Origin: JALZKA01 sp963721645
Lineage (GTDB): Bacteria; Actinomycetota; Thermoleophilia; Solirubrobacterales; 70-9
Direction: 5' to 3'
Assembly: GCA_963721645.1 (NCBI GenBank)
Contig: CAVRJK010000001.1
Coordinates: forward strand, 182,851-246,850
Length of the DNA: 64,000 nt
The notes under the pieces are model-generated. The model worked only from the letters and a program-made list of their open reading frames with translations. It ran no database searches and was not told where the DNA came from. This document shows positions 17,085 through 25,977 of the stretch, piece after piece. Both the position numbers and the translations under genes were made by a program. How positions within the stretch are numbered: position 1 is the first letter of the stretch; each line of letters starts with the position of its first letter.

Positions 17085-17405
17085 ATGGCCCGCAAGTCGC
17101 CCCCACGCTCCGAGCAGGGCCAGTCGTCGAGCCGTTCCGGCTCCAGCTCTGGAGGCTCCGGCCCCCGTCGCGGTGGTCCCGGGGGCAAGCGCGGCGAGCG
17201 CATCCGGCCGCGCAAGTACACGAAGATCAACTCGGAGACGATCGATTACAAGGACCTCACTCTTCTTCGCCGCTTCCTCTCCGACCGCGGCAAGGTCCGC
17301 TCCCGCCGCGTTACCGGTCTTTCCCGCCAGCACCAGCGCGAGCTCGCGGTAGCCGTCAAGCGTGCGCGTGAGCTGGGAATGCTCCCGTACGTCGGCGAGC
17401 GTTAG
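17085..17405 (+). CDS. rpsR: 30S ribosomal protein S18
   Basis: 106 aa. The S18 core (IDYKDLTLLRRFLSDRGKVRSRRVTGLSRQHQRELAVAVKRARELGMLPY-type) is intact. An N-terminal extension of about 38 residues is rich in Ser, Gly and Arg, longer than the typical 75-90 aa protein. A GAGG 7 nt upstream of the ATG is a plausible SD. The rplI start follows 10 nt after the stop. Confidence 0.97.
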   Translation: MARKSPPRSEQGQSSSRSGSSSGGSGPRRGGPGGKRGERIRPRKYTKINSETIDYKDLTLLRRFLSDRGKVRSRRVTGLSRQHQRELAVAVKRARELGMLPYVGER

Positions 17406-17415
17406 AGGCCGGCTC

Positions 17416-17868
17416 GTGGCGCAGGCCATCCTTCTCAAGGACGTAACGGATCTCGGCGAGGCCGGGGACGCCGTTGACGTCTCGCCCGGGTACTTGAGGA
17501 ACTTCCTCGTGCCCCGCAAGCTCGCTCAGCCGGCGACCAGGGGAGCGCTCGAAGAGGCGCAGCGTCGCCGCGAGGCAGCCGATAAGGCTGCCCAGGAGGC
17601 AGAGGCTCGCGCAGGCGAGACTGCCGCGCTCCTCGCCAAGACGGTGCTGACGATCCAGCATCGTGCCGGCGAGGACGGAAAGCTCTTCGGTTCGGTCACC
17701 AATGCCGAGATCGCCGACGCAATCGCCGAGGCCCGCGGCCTCAAGATCGACCGTAAGAAGATCAAGCTCGACGACCCGATCCGCGAAGTCGGTACCTACA
17801 TGGTCGAAGTCGAGCTCGGCGGCGGCCAGACCGCCAGCGTCAAGACGATCGTCGCCGAAGCTCACTAG
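17416..17868 (+). CDS. rplI: 50S ribosomal protein L9
   Basis: 150 aa starting at the GTG at 17416, which gives MAQAILLKDVTDLGEAGDAV. The L9 signature GYLRNFLVPRKLA is near residue 30. A charged helix full of Ala/Glu/Arg joins the C-terminal domain, which includes KLFGSVTNAEIADAI. The upstream in-frame codons overlap rpsR and were not used. Co-transcription with rpsR is likely. Confidence 0.96.
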   Translation: MAQAILLKDVTDLGEAGDAVDVSPGYLRNFLVPRKLAQPATRGALEEAQRRREAADKAAQEAEARAGETAALLAKTVLTIQHRAGEDGKLFGSVTNAEIADAIAEARGLKIDRKKIKLDDPIREVGTYMVEVELGGGQTASVKTIVAEAH

Positions 17869-17918
17869 CGCTTCGAAGCTTTCACTCAGCGGATCAAGTC
17901 CGCAGCGACACTGCTCCC

Positions 17919-18695
17919 GTGCGTCCCCACCTACTCGTCCGCCCGCCATCTCCGCGACTTGCCTCCGGAGAGCTGACCCACCTGGACCGCGCACCGGTTG
18001 ATGTTGAACTGGCCCTCGAGCAGTGGACGGGCTACGTCGAGGCGTTTCGCTCCCATGGGTGGCTTGTGACCGAGCTCGAGCCCGCAGACGCGCACCCCGA
18101 CGGTGTGTTCGTCGAGGACACCCTCGTGGTCTTCGGCGAGCTCGCGGTGTTGACGAGCCCGGGCGCGTCTTCTCGCGTCGGTGAGGTCGCGTCCACCCAG
18201 GAAGGCCTGGGACGCCTGATCGCCGATGGCCTGCCTCTCGAGGTTTCGCAGATCGAGCCTCCCGGGTGCCTCGACGGCGGGGACGTGCTCAAGGTCGGGC
18301 GCGTCGCCTACGTGGGCCGAAGTTCTCGGACCGACGCGGCGGGAATCGCTCAACTGCGAGCGCTGATCGAGCCGCGGGGCTGGACCCTGCGGGAGGTACC
18401 GGTCACCAGGGTGCTGCACCTGAAGTCCGCCGTCACGGCGCTGCCTGACGGCACGATCATCGGCTGGCCGCGCAACGTCGACGACCCTGACGTCTTTCCG
18501 CAGTTCCTTCCGGTACCCGAGGAGCACGGGACCGCCGTCGTCGACCTGAACGGCGACTCCATCCTCATTTCCTCCGATGCCCCACGCACCGCGGAGTTCC
18601 TCGCCACGCGCGGCCTGGATGTCAAGCGTGTGCCGTTGAGCGAGTTCGAGAAGCTCGAGGGCTGTGTCACGTGCCTCTCGGTACGCATCCGTTGA
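17919..18695 (+). CDS. ddaH: Dimethylargininase (DDAH-like amidinotransferase-fold hydrolase)
   Basis: 258 aa of the pentein fold. Such enzymes hydrolyse dimethylarginine to citrulline and dimethylamine through a Cys-His-Glu/Asp site. Visible active-site elements are VFVEDTLVV (acidic substrate clamp), the His in VLHLKSAVTALPDG and the Cys in the C-terminal EGCVTCLSVRIR. CLDGGDVLKVG is also typical. The start is GTG, with GACACT 6 nt upstream. Related enzymes such as arginine deiminase are longer, so DDAH is the best fit. Confidence 0.88.
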   Translation: MRPHLLVRPPSPRLASGELTHLDRAPVDVELALEQWTGYVEAFRSHGWLVTELEPADAHPDGVFVEDTLVVFGELAVLTSPGASSRVGEVASTQEGLGRLIADGLPLEVSQIEPPGCLDGGDVLKVGRVAYVGRSSRTDAAGIAQLRALIEPRGWTLREVPVTRVLHLKSAVTALPDGTIIGWPRNVDDPDVFPQFLPVPEEHGTAVVDLNGDSILISSDAPRTAEFLATRGLDVKRVPLSEFEKLEGCVTCLSVRIR

Positions 18696-18912
18696 GGCCC
18701 GGAATGGGCGGGACGGGATCCTGTCGGGAATTGCCGACGATCGCGACTATCTCTCACGAGTTGACTTCAACTTGCCGCAAATTCGCAAGTTCGTACCAGC
18801 GGACCTCTGCCCATTCTGGTTCTATCGGTGATCGCGCCAACCGGGGCGAGTTCGCCGCCCTGCTTGACGGGGCGATTTCCGCCGCCTCCTGCCCTTCACT
18901 AGATAGAGACCG

Positions 18913-20346
18913 ATGACCACAGCCGACGCCTACGTTCCGCCCCAGAACCTCGAGGCCGAGGAGTCCGTGCTGGGCGCCATGATGGTCTCGGAGACCGCGG
19001 TTGCATCCGTGATCGTGGACGTCCACCTCAGCGCTGAGGACTTCTACCGTCAGCGCCACCGCATCATCTACGGCGCCGTCCATTCGCTCCATTCACGCGG
19101 CGAGCCGGTTGACGCCCTTACCGTCACCGAGCAGCTCACGAATCTAGGCGAGCTCGCGGAGGCGGGAGGGCCCGAGTTTGTCTCGAGCCTTGCTTCCACC
19201 GTTCCGGTCGCCGGCAACGCGGACCACTACGCGCGCATCGTCAAGGCCAACGCGATGCTTCGGCGCCTGCTTGAGGCGTCGCACAAGATTCAGACCTCGG
19301 TGAGGGAGCGTGCCGGCGAGCCTCGCGATCTCGTTGAGCAGGCTGAGCGCATGATGTTCGAGGTCGCTCACGACACGGCCTCGCAGGACTTCGCCGCCAT
19401 CGCGGACATCCTCGAGCGCGAGACCACCCGGCTCGAGGAACTCTCGGAGGGCAAGCGCGACCTCACCGGGACCCCGTCCGGATTCTCGGATCTCGACGAG
19501 ATCACCGGCGGGTTCCAGCCCGGAAACCTCGTTATCTTCGCCGCAAGACCGTCGATGGGAAAGTCGGCCCTGGTCGCCAACATCGCCGACTTCGTGGCGG
19601 TGGAAAAGAAGAAACCGGTGGCCTTTTTCTCGCTCGAAATGTCCGAGACGGAGCTTGCCCATCGATTCCTCGCCTGCCGCGCGGGCATCGGCGGCAAGAA
19701 GCTGGCCCGTGGCCAGATCAAGAACGACTGGAACAAGATCCTCAAGGCGTCAGGGCAGCTCGCCGACGCCCCGATCTGGATCGACACCTCGGCGGATATC
19801 TCAATCCTCGAGTTGCGCGCGAAGGCGCGGCGGCTCTATTCGAAGGCCGGGGGCCTCGGTCTGGTGATCGTCGACTACATGCAGTTGATGCGGCCCGACG
19901 ATCCGCGTATATCGAGGGTCGAGCAGGTCGGTTCGATCTCCCGCGGGCTGAAGCTCCTGGCGAGCGAGCTCCAGGTTCCGGTGCTGGCCTTGTCCCAGTT
20001 GTCCCGAGCTCCTGAGCAGCGCCCGGACAAGCGGCCGATGCTGTCCGATCTTCGCGAGTCGGGAAACCTCGAGCAGGACGCCGACGTCGTCTGCTTCATC
20101 TTCCGCGAGGAGTTTTACGAGCCCGAGAACCAGGATGTGGCCGGCCTCGCGGAGGTTCTGATCTCAAAGCACAGAAACGGCGCCATCGGCAAGATCGAGC
20201 TCGCCTTCCAGGCTCCGTACCCACGCTTCCGCAACCTTGCGGCAAGTCACCGGCGAGACGGAGGACCGGTTTCAAGCGCCCCTCCACCGCGCGACGACTT
20301 CGAGGCGCCAGAGGTGGCAATCGGTGAGGACGTAGATGACTTCTGA
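18913..20346 (+). CDS. dnaB: Replicative DNA helicase DnaB
   Basis: 477 aa. The N-terminal domain begins PPQNLEAEESVLGAMM and is followed by a linker and a RecA-like helicase domain. Walker A is ARPSMGKSA near residue 215; FFSLEMSETELAHRFLA is the H1a region. Walker B is VIVDYMQLM, and QLSRAPEQRPDKRP, DLRESGNLEQDADVV and ISKHRNGAIGKIELAF complete the set. No intein insertion is present. A TAGATA hexamer ends 7 nt before the ATG. The 3' end overlaps the DnaC-like gene by 11 nt. Confidence 0.97.
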   Translation: MTTADAYVPPQNLEAEESVLGAMMVSETAVASVIVDVHLSAEDFYRQRHRIIYGAVHSLHSRGEPVDALTVTEQLTNLGELAEAGGPEFVSSLASTVPVAGNADHYARIVKANAMLRRLLEASHKIQTSVRERAGEPRDLVEQAERMMFEVAHDTASQDFAAIADILERETTRLEELSEGKRDLTGTPSGFSDLDEITGGFQPGNLVIFAARPSMGKSALVANIADFVAVEKKKPVAFFSLEMSETELAHRFLACRAGIGGKKLARGQIKNDWNKILKASGQLADAPIWIDTSADISILELRAKARRLYSKAGGLGLVIVDYMQLMRPDDPRISRVEQVGSISRGLKLLASELQVPVLALSQLSRAPEQRPDKRPMLSDLRESGNLEQDADVVCFIFREEFYEPENQDVAGLAEVLISKHRNGAIGKIELAFQAPYPRFRNLAASHRRDGGPVSSAPPPRDDFEAPEVAIGEDVDDF

Positions 20347-21118
20347 GCCGGCGGCAGACCGACCCTCGCCTGGGCCCGCCAACGACGGGGCGAAGGTCGT
20401 GCCGATTCGCCGGCGGGGCCCGGATGCCGCGTGCGCGCTCGCCAAGTGCGACGGCACCGGCTGGATCGACGCCGAGGGTGGAACGGTTGAGCCGTGCGAG
20501 TGCCGGAGCATCTCACGCACCCGCTCGCGGGCGCACGGCCTGGCATCGACGATCCCGGCTCGTTACCGCGGCGTTTCCTTTGATCGTCCGCCGCTCTCGG
20601 ACATGGCCCGCGCGCCAGAGACCCGCGCTGCGCTCGGCGCTGTGCGGGAGTTCGCCGACGACATTGACGCGCGGCTTGACCGTGGCGACAGCCTCTGGCT
20701 CTCGGGCTCGGTCGGCACCGGCAAGACGACCCTCGCGATGGCCGTCTCGGCCGCTGCCACGAAGGCCGGGCGAAGCGTCGCCATCTACTCGCTGCCGCAG
20801 CTCCTCGCGCGGATCCGCCGTACCTACGACGCGGGCGTGGGAGAGGACTCCTACGTGGCATTCTTTGAGCGACTCACCTCGGTCGACCTTCTCCACATCG
20901 ATGACCTCGGTGCCGAGAAGCGGACGGATTGGGTGCTCGAGCAGCTCTACGCGATCGTCGACGAGCGCTACGGGGCGGAGCGCTCGATGCTTGTCACCAC
21001 AAACCTCGAGGAAACGGCGCTGGAGGAACAGATCGGCGGGCGCACGGTCTCCCGCCTGGTCGAGATGTGCGGCGATCTCGGGCCGCTCCAGGTCGAAGGC
21101 CGCGACCACCGTTATTAG
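20336..21118 (+). CDS. DnaC/IstB-like AAA+ ATPase, candidate DnaB helicase loader
   Basis: 260 aa. An N-terminal segment carries a zinc-binding-like set, CALAKCDGTGWID...VEPCECRS. The AAA+ domain then has Walker A GSVGTGKTTLA, Walker B LLHIDDLGAEKRT, sensor 1 VTTNLEE and the Arg-rich end RTVSRLVEMCGD. This layout matches DnaC/DnaI-type loaders and IstB; no transposase is adjacent. The 11-nt overlap with dnaB argues strongly for loader function. Confidence 0.85.
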   Translation: MTSEPAADRPSPGPANDGAKVVPIRRRGPDAACALAKCDGTGWIDAEGGTVEPCECRSISRTRSRAHGLASTIPARYRGVSFDRPPLSDMARAPETRAALGAVREFADDIDARLDRGDSLWLSGSVGTGKTTLAMAVSAAATKAGRSVAIYSLPQLLARIRRTYDAGVGEDSYVAFFERLTSVDLLHIDDLGAEKRTDWVLEQLYAIVDERYGAERSMLVTTNLEETALEEQIGGRTVSRLVEMCGDLGPLQVEGRDHRY

Positions 21119-21204
21119 CCGCGGGCCGGCCGCCGTGGTCCGTCGAGTTCCCGGATACCGGGGGGAAATCGGGCCACATCCGCTTCGTCGCCCGCCCTCG
21201 CCGC

Positions 21205-21210
21205 CATAAT
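21205..21210 (+). promoter_or_regulatory. -10 hexamer CATAAT of purA
   Basis: CATAAT ends 8 nt before the purA GTG at 21219, with no SD. Confidence 0.55.
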
Positions 21211-21218
21211 CCACCGCC

Positions 21219-22511
21219 GTGCCGGGAATAGTCATAGTGGGCGCCCAGTGGGGCGATGAGGGCAAGGGCAAGGTCGTTGACCTGATTGCCGAGAAGGCCG
21301 ACGTCGTCATCCGCTTTCAGGGCGGCAACAACGCCGGCCACACGATCATCCGCGAGGGCGACGAGTTCAAGTTCCATCTGATCCCGTCCGGGATCCTCTA
21401 CCCGGGCAAGACTTGTGCGATCGGGAACGGCGTCGTGATCGACCCCGGCGTCCTGATCGGCGAGCTCGAGGGTCTGCGCCGGCGCCGCATCGACACTTCC
21501 GGCCTGAAGATCTCGGCCAACGCGCATCTGATCATGCCCTACCACGTGATGCTCGACACGGCGGGCGAGGCCAAGCTCGGAAAGCTCGAGATCGGCACGA
21601 CGAAGCGCGGCATCGGGCCTTGCTACGCCGACAAGGCGGCGCGCCTCGGCATCCGCGTCCAGGACATGCTCGACCCGAAGATCCTTCGCAAGAAGATCAT
21701 GGCCGCGCTCGAGCCGAAGCGCCAGCTGCTGCGTCCTTTCGAAAAGGATCCGCAGCTCGACCTCCACGCGATCGCGGAGGAGTATCAGGCTTTCGGCCAC
21801 CGCCTCGAGCCCCACATCGCCGACACGGCCAAGCTTTGCTGGGACGCCCTCGACGCCGAGCGCCTGGTCCTGTTCGAGGGAGCCCAGGCGACGCTGCTGG
21901 ATCTGGACCATGGCACCTATCCGTTCGTCACCTCGTCGAATCCCGTTGCCGGGTCTGCGTGCGTGGGCGCCGGTGTCGGGCCTACCGACATCGACGAGGT
22001 CTGGGGCATCGCCAAGGCCTATGCGACCCGCGTGGGCGCGGGCCCGTTCCCCACGGAGCTGTTTGACGACGTGGGCAAGGGCCTACGTGATCGCGGCCAC
22101 GAGTTCGGCACAACGACCGGCCGTGAACGGCGGTGCGGCTATCTCGACCTGGTGGCGCTGCGCTACGCGGCGCGCCTCAACGGCCTCACGTCGCTCGTGA
22201 TCACAAAGCTCGACGTGCTCGCCGGGCTCGACCCCATCCGGGTCGCGGTCCGCTATCGCTCTGACGAGGGCGCGGTTCTGAAGGAGTTTCCCTATCACCA
22301 GACGGTTCTCCACGGAGCCTCCCCGGAGTACGAGGAGCTCCCCGGCTTCACGGAGGACATCGGTGAGTGCCGCACGGACGACGATCTGCCCCAGGCCGCT
22401 CGCGACTACATCCGATACATCGAGGACTTCGTCGGCGTCCCGGTCAACTTCATCGGCGTCGGGCCGGGCCGCGAGCAGATGGTCGCTCGGGATGTGTCGG
22501 TGCCGGGGTAG
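21219..22511 (+). CDS. purA: Adenylosuccinate synthetase
   Basis: 430 aa. PurA joins IMP and aspartate using GTP in the first committed step to AMP. The N-terminal WGDEGKGK P-loop, the NNAGHT motif, GIGPCYADKAARLGIRVQD and the catalytic TTTGRERRCGYLDLVAL region are all present. The length is normal. The gene is monocistronic or heads a very short unit, and it starts with GTG. Confidence 0.98.
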   Translation: MPGIVIVGAQWGDEGKGKVVDLIAEKADVVIRFQGGNNAGHTIIREGDEFKFHLIPSGILYPGKTCAIGNGVVIDPGVLIGELEGLRRRRIDTSGLKISANAHLIMPYHVMLDTAGEAKLGKLEIGTTKRGIGPCYADKAARLGIRVQDMLDPKILRKKIMAALEPKRQLLRPFEKDPQLDLHAIAEEYQAFGHRLEPHIADTAKLCWDALDAERLVLFEGAQATLLDLDHGTYPFVTSSNPVAGSACVGAGVGPTDIDEVWGIAKAYATRVGAGPFPTELFDDVGKGLRDRGHEFGTTTGRERRCGYLDLVALRYAARLNGLTSLVITKLDVLAGLDPIRVAVRYRSDEGAVLKEFPYHQTVLHGASPEYEELPGFTEDIGECRTDDDLPQAARDYIRYIEDFVGVPVNFIGVGPGREQMVARDVSVPG

Positions 22512-22636
22512 GCGTAAAGTTCGTGCCAGCGCGCCCCACGAAGCGAAGCTGGAAGGTGACCGCCAACTTCGAAGAATGCGTGACCATGAACTCATTCGCG
22601 GTCTGCCAGAAGTAGCGCCAGTCGTCGGGTCCTAAA

Positions 22637-22642
22637 TAGACT
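22637..22642 (+). promoter_or_regulatory. -10 hexamer TAGACT of the biotin carboxylase gene
   Basis: TAGACT ends 10 nt before the ATG at 22653, with no SD. The same hexamer precedes treT. Confidence 0.55.
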
Positions 22643-22652
22643 CCCGCGCCGC

Positions 22653-24416
22653 ATGTTCGAGAAGGTTCTTGTAGCCAACCGCGGCGAGATCGCCGTACGC
22701 GTGATCCGCACCCTGAAGGAGATGGGGATCGGTTCCGTCGCGGTCTATTCGGAGGCCGATCGCGAGTCGATCGCCGTTCGCATCGCCGACGAGGCCTACC
22801 TCCTCGGCCCGCCGACGCCCGCTGAGAGCTATCTGAACATCCCGAAGATCATCGAGGTGGCAAAGGAGGCGGGTGTCGAAGCCATCCATCCGGGTTACGG
22901 CTTCCTGGCCGAGAACGCCACCTTCGCCATGGCGCTCGACGATGCCGACCTCACCTTCATCGGGCCTCCCGCCGCGGCCATCGAGGCCATGGGCTCCAAG
23001 ACGAAGGCGCGCGAGATCATGCAGAAGGCCGGCGTGCCGATCGTCCCGGGCTCGACCGAGCCCTCTCCCAACGCCGAGGCCGCGAAGAAGGTCGCAGCGG
23101 AGATCGGCTACCCCGTGGCCTGTAAGGCGGCGGGTGGAGGCGGCGGCAAGGGCTTCCGCGTCGCCTTGAATGAGGACGAGCTCGAAGAGGCCTTCGAGGG
23201 TGCGGCTCGCGAGGGCGAGAAGTTCTTCAGTGACGACCGCGTCTATCTGGAGCGCTACCTCGAAGACCCTCGCCACGTCGAGGTCCAGGTGCTTGCAGAC
23301 TCGCACGGCAACGTGATCCACCTGGGAGAGCGCGATTGCTCCATCCAGAGGCGCCACCAGAAGCTGATCGAGGAGGCCCCGGGGCCCCTGGTCGACGAGG
23401 AGATGCGCGAGCGCATCGGCAAGATCGCCACCGACGCTGCCGCTGCCGTGGACTACCGCGGCGCCGGGACCATCGAGGGCATGCAGGTCGGCGACGAGTA
23501 CTTCTTCCTCGAGATGAACACCCGCGTCCAGGTCGAGCACTGCGTTACCGAGATGGTCACCGGCATCGACATCGTGCGCGAACAGGTCCGAGTTGCCGCC
23601 GGCGAGGAGCTCTCGATCGCGCAAGAGGACGTCCGCATCAGCGGGCACGCGATCGAGTGCCGGATCAACGCCGAGGCCGCACACAAGAACTTTGCTCCCG
23701 CGCCCGGGCCCATCGATAGCTACATCGAACCGTCGGGCCCCGGCGTGCGCGTCGACTCGGGCCTGGAGGCCGGCTCGGAGGTCACCCCGCTCTATGACCC
23801 GATGGTCGCGAAGCTCATCACCTGGGACGTTGATCGCGCATCGGCAACGCGCCGCATGCTCCGAGCGCTCGACGAATACAAGATCGATCCGCTCACGACG
23901 CTCATCCCCTTCCACAAGGCAGTCATGGCCTCCGAGGAGTGGGCCGAGGCCTCGACTTTCCGCGAGAAGATCGCAGACAAAAAGTGGCTGAAGACGCTGG
24001 CTCCCCAGGCGCCGCCCAAGCCCGCCGAAGGCGAAGAGGAAGAACCGAAGTCTGAGCGGACCTACCAGGTCGAGGTGAACGGCAGGCTCCACTCGGTGAA
24101 GGTCATCGGCGCCGCGGCGCCGGCAGGCGGGGGCGGAGGTGCGGCCGGGGCAAAGCGCCCGCCAAAGCGCGAGAAGAGGGCAAGGGGCGGTAGCACGGCG
24201 AGCGGCAACGATGTCGTGGCACCGCTTCAAGGGACGATGTTCAAGGTGAACGTCGAGAAGGGACAGGACGTGGAAGAGGGCGCGATCATCTGCGTGATCG
24301 AGGCGATGAAGATGGAGAACGAGATCACGGCCCACAAGTCCGGCAAGATCACCGCGCTAAGCGTCGCCGAAGGGCAGCCGGTCTCCTCCGGCGACCCGAT
24401 CGCAACCATCGAGTAG
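22653..24416 (+). CDS. Acyl-CoA carboxylase alpha subunit (biotin carboxylase + BCCP)
   Basis: 587 aa. Biotin carboxylase occupies residues 1-450, from FEKVLVANRGEIAVRVIRTL; it has the ATP-grasp Gly loop KAAGGGGGKGFR, ERDCSIQRRHQKLIEEAPG and FLEMNTRVQVEH. A Glu/Lys/Ala-rich linker leads to a biotinyl domain with the biotin-lysine motif EAMKMENEI near the end. The protein carboxylates biotin for acetyl- or propionyl-CoA carboxylase. The partner carboxyltransferase subunit is not in this window. Confidence 0.95.
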   Translation: MFEKVLVANRGEIAVRVIRTLKEMGIGSVAVYSEADRESIAVRIADEAYLLGPPTPAESYLNIPKIIEVAKEAGVEAIHPGYGFLAENATFAMALDDADLTFIGPPAAAIEAMGSKTKAREIMQKAGVPIVPGSTEPSPNAEAAKKVAAEIGYPVACKAAGGGGGKGFRVALNEDELEEAFEGAAREGEKFFSDDRVYLERYLEDPRHVEVQVLADSHGNVIHLGERDCSIQRRHQKLIEEAPGPLVDEEMRERIGKIATDAAAAVDYRGAGTIEGMQVGDEYFFLEMNTRVQVEHCVTEMVTGIDIVREQVRVAAGEELSIAQEDVRISGHAIECRINAEAAHKNFAPAPGPIDSYIEPSGPGVRVDSGLEAGSEVTPLYDPMVAKLITWDVDRASATRRMLRALDEYKIDPLTTLIPFHKAVMASEEWAEASTFREKIADKKWLKTLAPQAPPKPAEGEEEEPKSERTYQVEVNGRLHSVKVIGAAAPAGGGGGAAGAKRPPKREKRARGGSTASGNDVVAPLQGTMFKVNVEKGQDVEEGAIICVIEAMKMENEITAHKSGKITALSVAEGQPVSSGDPIATIE

Positions 24417-24431
24417 AGCTGGGGAAGCCCG

Positions 24432-25343
24432 ATGAGTGCTGTGGCCACCTCCCTTCCCTGGCGTGGACCCGGTCCCGGTCGGCCCGATCACCTGCCGCTT
24501 CCCCCGGGCCGCATGCCCCTCCGGTTCAAGGGCGTCAACCGTAAGCGCTGGCGCTACCTCGGCGCCTTTTCCGATGAGGCCATGATCTGCGCCGCCAGGG
24601 TGAGCGTGGGCCCCGCGTCGCAGACCTTCTGGGCTGTCTGGGACCGCGGAGACCGAGAGCTCACCGAACGCACCGTGACGCGCCTGCCGGGCGCTCGCGG
24701 CGAGGTCTGGTCCGAGGACCACGAGGGCAACTCGGTTGAGAATGCCCCCGACGATGGATCGGTTGTCCGCATCGAGTCCACCCACCCGGAGGAGGGCCCC
24801 GTGCGCGGTTTTCTGCGGACGGGCTCGGGCGCGTGGGCAGAGTGCGTCTGCGACAACGGCGAGGACGGATTCGTGTGGACACGCAAGCGGGTCGTCGAGG
24901 TTGATGTCGACGTGCGCGTGGGCGAGCGGCGAATCCGCTGCACGGCGCACGGAGTCGAGGACGAGTCCGCGGGCTATCACCCGCCTCACACCGTTTGGAG
25001 CTGGTCCGCGGGCGTTGGAACACTCACCGATGGGCGAGCGGTCGGCTGGAATCTCGTCGAGGGCGTAAACGACCCTCCCGAGCGCTCGGAACGGGCGATC
25101 TGGGTGGACGGTGAGCCCTTCGAGCCCGGCCCTTCTGCCTTTGGCGGCCTGGAGACGGTCTCGTTCGCCGATGGGTCGAGCATCGAATGCGAAGCTGAGG
25201 CCGAGCGCTCACGCACCGAGAAGCGAGGGCCGATCTCCTACTCGTACCGCCAGCCCTTCGGCACCTTCACCGGGACTCTCCCCGGCGGCCTGGAGCTTGA
25301 AAGCGGAATGGGCGTGATGGAGACCCACGACGCGCACTGGTAG
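24432..25343 (+). CDS. DUF2804-like protein
   Basis: 303 aa, soluble, no signal or TM helix. The stretch GRMPLRFKGVNRKRWRYLGAF, the VSVGPASQTFWAVWDR strand and the C-terminal TFTGTLPGGLELESGMGVME pattern recall DUF2804 proteins, which are beta-rich and of unknown function. The start follows the carboxylase gene by 15 nt, so co-transcription is likely and a link to lipid metabolism is possible. The family call is from memory. Confidence 0.68.
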   Translation: MSAVATSLPWRGPGPGRPDHLPLPPGRMPLRFKGVNRKRWRYLGAFSDEAMICAARVSVGPASQTFWAVWDRGDRELTERTVTRLPGARGEVWSEDHEGNSVENAPDDGSVVRIESTHPEEGPVRGFLRTGSGAWAECVCDNGEDGFVWTRKRVVEVDVDVRVGERRIRCTAHGVEDESAGYHPPHTVWSWSAGVGTLTDGRAVGWNLVEGVNDPPERSERAIWVDGEPFEPGPSAFGGLETVSFADGSSIECEAEAERSRTEKRGPISYSYRQPFGTFTGTLPGGLELESGMGVMETHDAHW

Positions 25344-25433
25344 GCCGAACCGGCGACCAAACGTCCCAGGCTGAGGCCTATAGGCGGTAGCGCGGGACGC
25401 CCGGTGCCGGTTACACCCAGCCCCCTCCCGGGC

Positions 25434-25871
25434 TTAGGGAGTAGCGCCGTTACGTTCGACAGCGCTCTTACAGACGTGGCTGTGGTGGCTCGACTTGTCG
25501 ATCCGCTTCCGGACCTTCACCTTGTCGCCGCTCGACACGACCCCGTGCCGCTTGAAATCGAGGTGCTTGAACTTGAAGATGCCCGCCTTGTTCGTCTTGG
25601 CGTGGCCCTGGTACTTGTACTTGTTGCCGAAGAGACTGTAGAACTTGACGGTCCGCTTCTGCTCGCACTTCAGCGGCCCGTCAGAGCCGACGAACCCCTT
25701 GACCGTGATGTCGTTCTGGTTGCCAGTGCCGTCGTGCTTGTAGTCGGTCACCTCGACCGTGCTCGGGAACTTCGAGGTGTGAGCGACGGCCACCCCTGCT
25801 GTGATCATGATGAGCGCCGCTGTCCCCAGCGCCGCAACGGCCTTCCATGTCCGCGTTCTTGTTCGTGTCAT
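25434..25871 (-). CDS. Small secreted basic protein, unknown
   Basis: 145 aa. The signal peptide (WKAVAALGTAALIMITAGVAVAHT) is followed by a small beta-rich domain high in Lys and His, with cysteines at LKCEQKR and HVCKSAV that could form one disulfide. The charge pattern and SGDKVKVRKRIDK strand resemble bacterial Ig-like or filamin-type modules. An AGGAGG lies only 3 nt from the ATG. The product is probably extracellular; no function is recognised. Confidence 0.72.
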   Translation of the reverse strand: MTRTRTRTWKAVAALGTAALIMITAGVAVAHTSKFPSTVEVTDYKHDGTGNQNDITVKGFVGSDGPLKCEQKRTVKFYSLFGNKYKYQGHAKTNKAGIFKFKHLDFKRHGVVSSGDKVKVRKRIDKSSHHSHVCKSAVERNGATP

Positions 25872-25920
25872 AGCCCTCCTGGCTGTTGTGTTGGTTGCTA
25901 CCGACCGTAGTCCGTCCGGC

Positions 25921-25969
25921 TATAGACAAATGAGACGCGATTGCCTCGCCGTCGTTATGTCCGTCTATA
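25921..25969. repeat. Inverted repeat TATAGAC ... GTCTATA
   Basis: TATAGAC at 25921-25927 and GTCTATA at 25963-25969 form a perfect 7-bp inverted pair 35 bp apart in the upstream region of the secreted gene at 25434-25871. The surroundings are AT-richer than neighbouring DNA. It could be a pair of regulator half-sites or chance. Confidence 0.3.
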
Positions 25970-25977
25970 TGACGGCT

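Noticed and set aside
18696..18912. Possible RNA gene in the gap before dnaB
   Set aside because: No tRNA-like fold, strong hairpin or conserved RNA pattern could be seen by eye.
18913..20346. Intein in dnaB
   Set aside because: All helicase motifs are contiguous and the length of 477 aa is normal.
22632..24335. Long minus-strand frame (567 aa) opposite the biotin carboxylase
   Set aside because: The plus strand encodes an unambiguous carboxylase there. GC-rich codon bias leaves such mirror frames open, and the translation has no domain logic.
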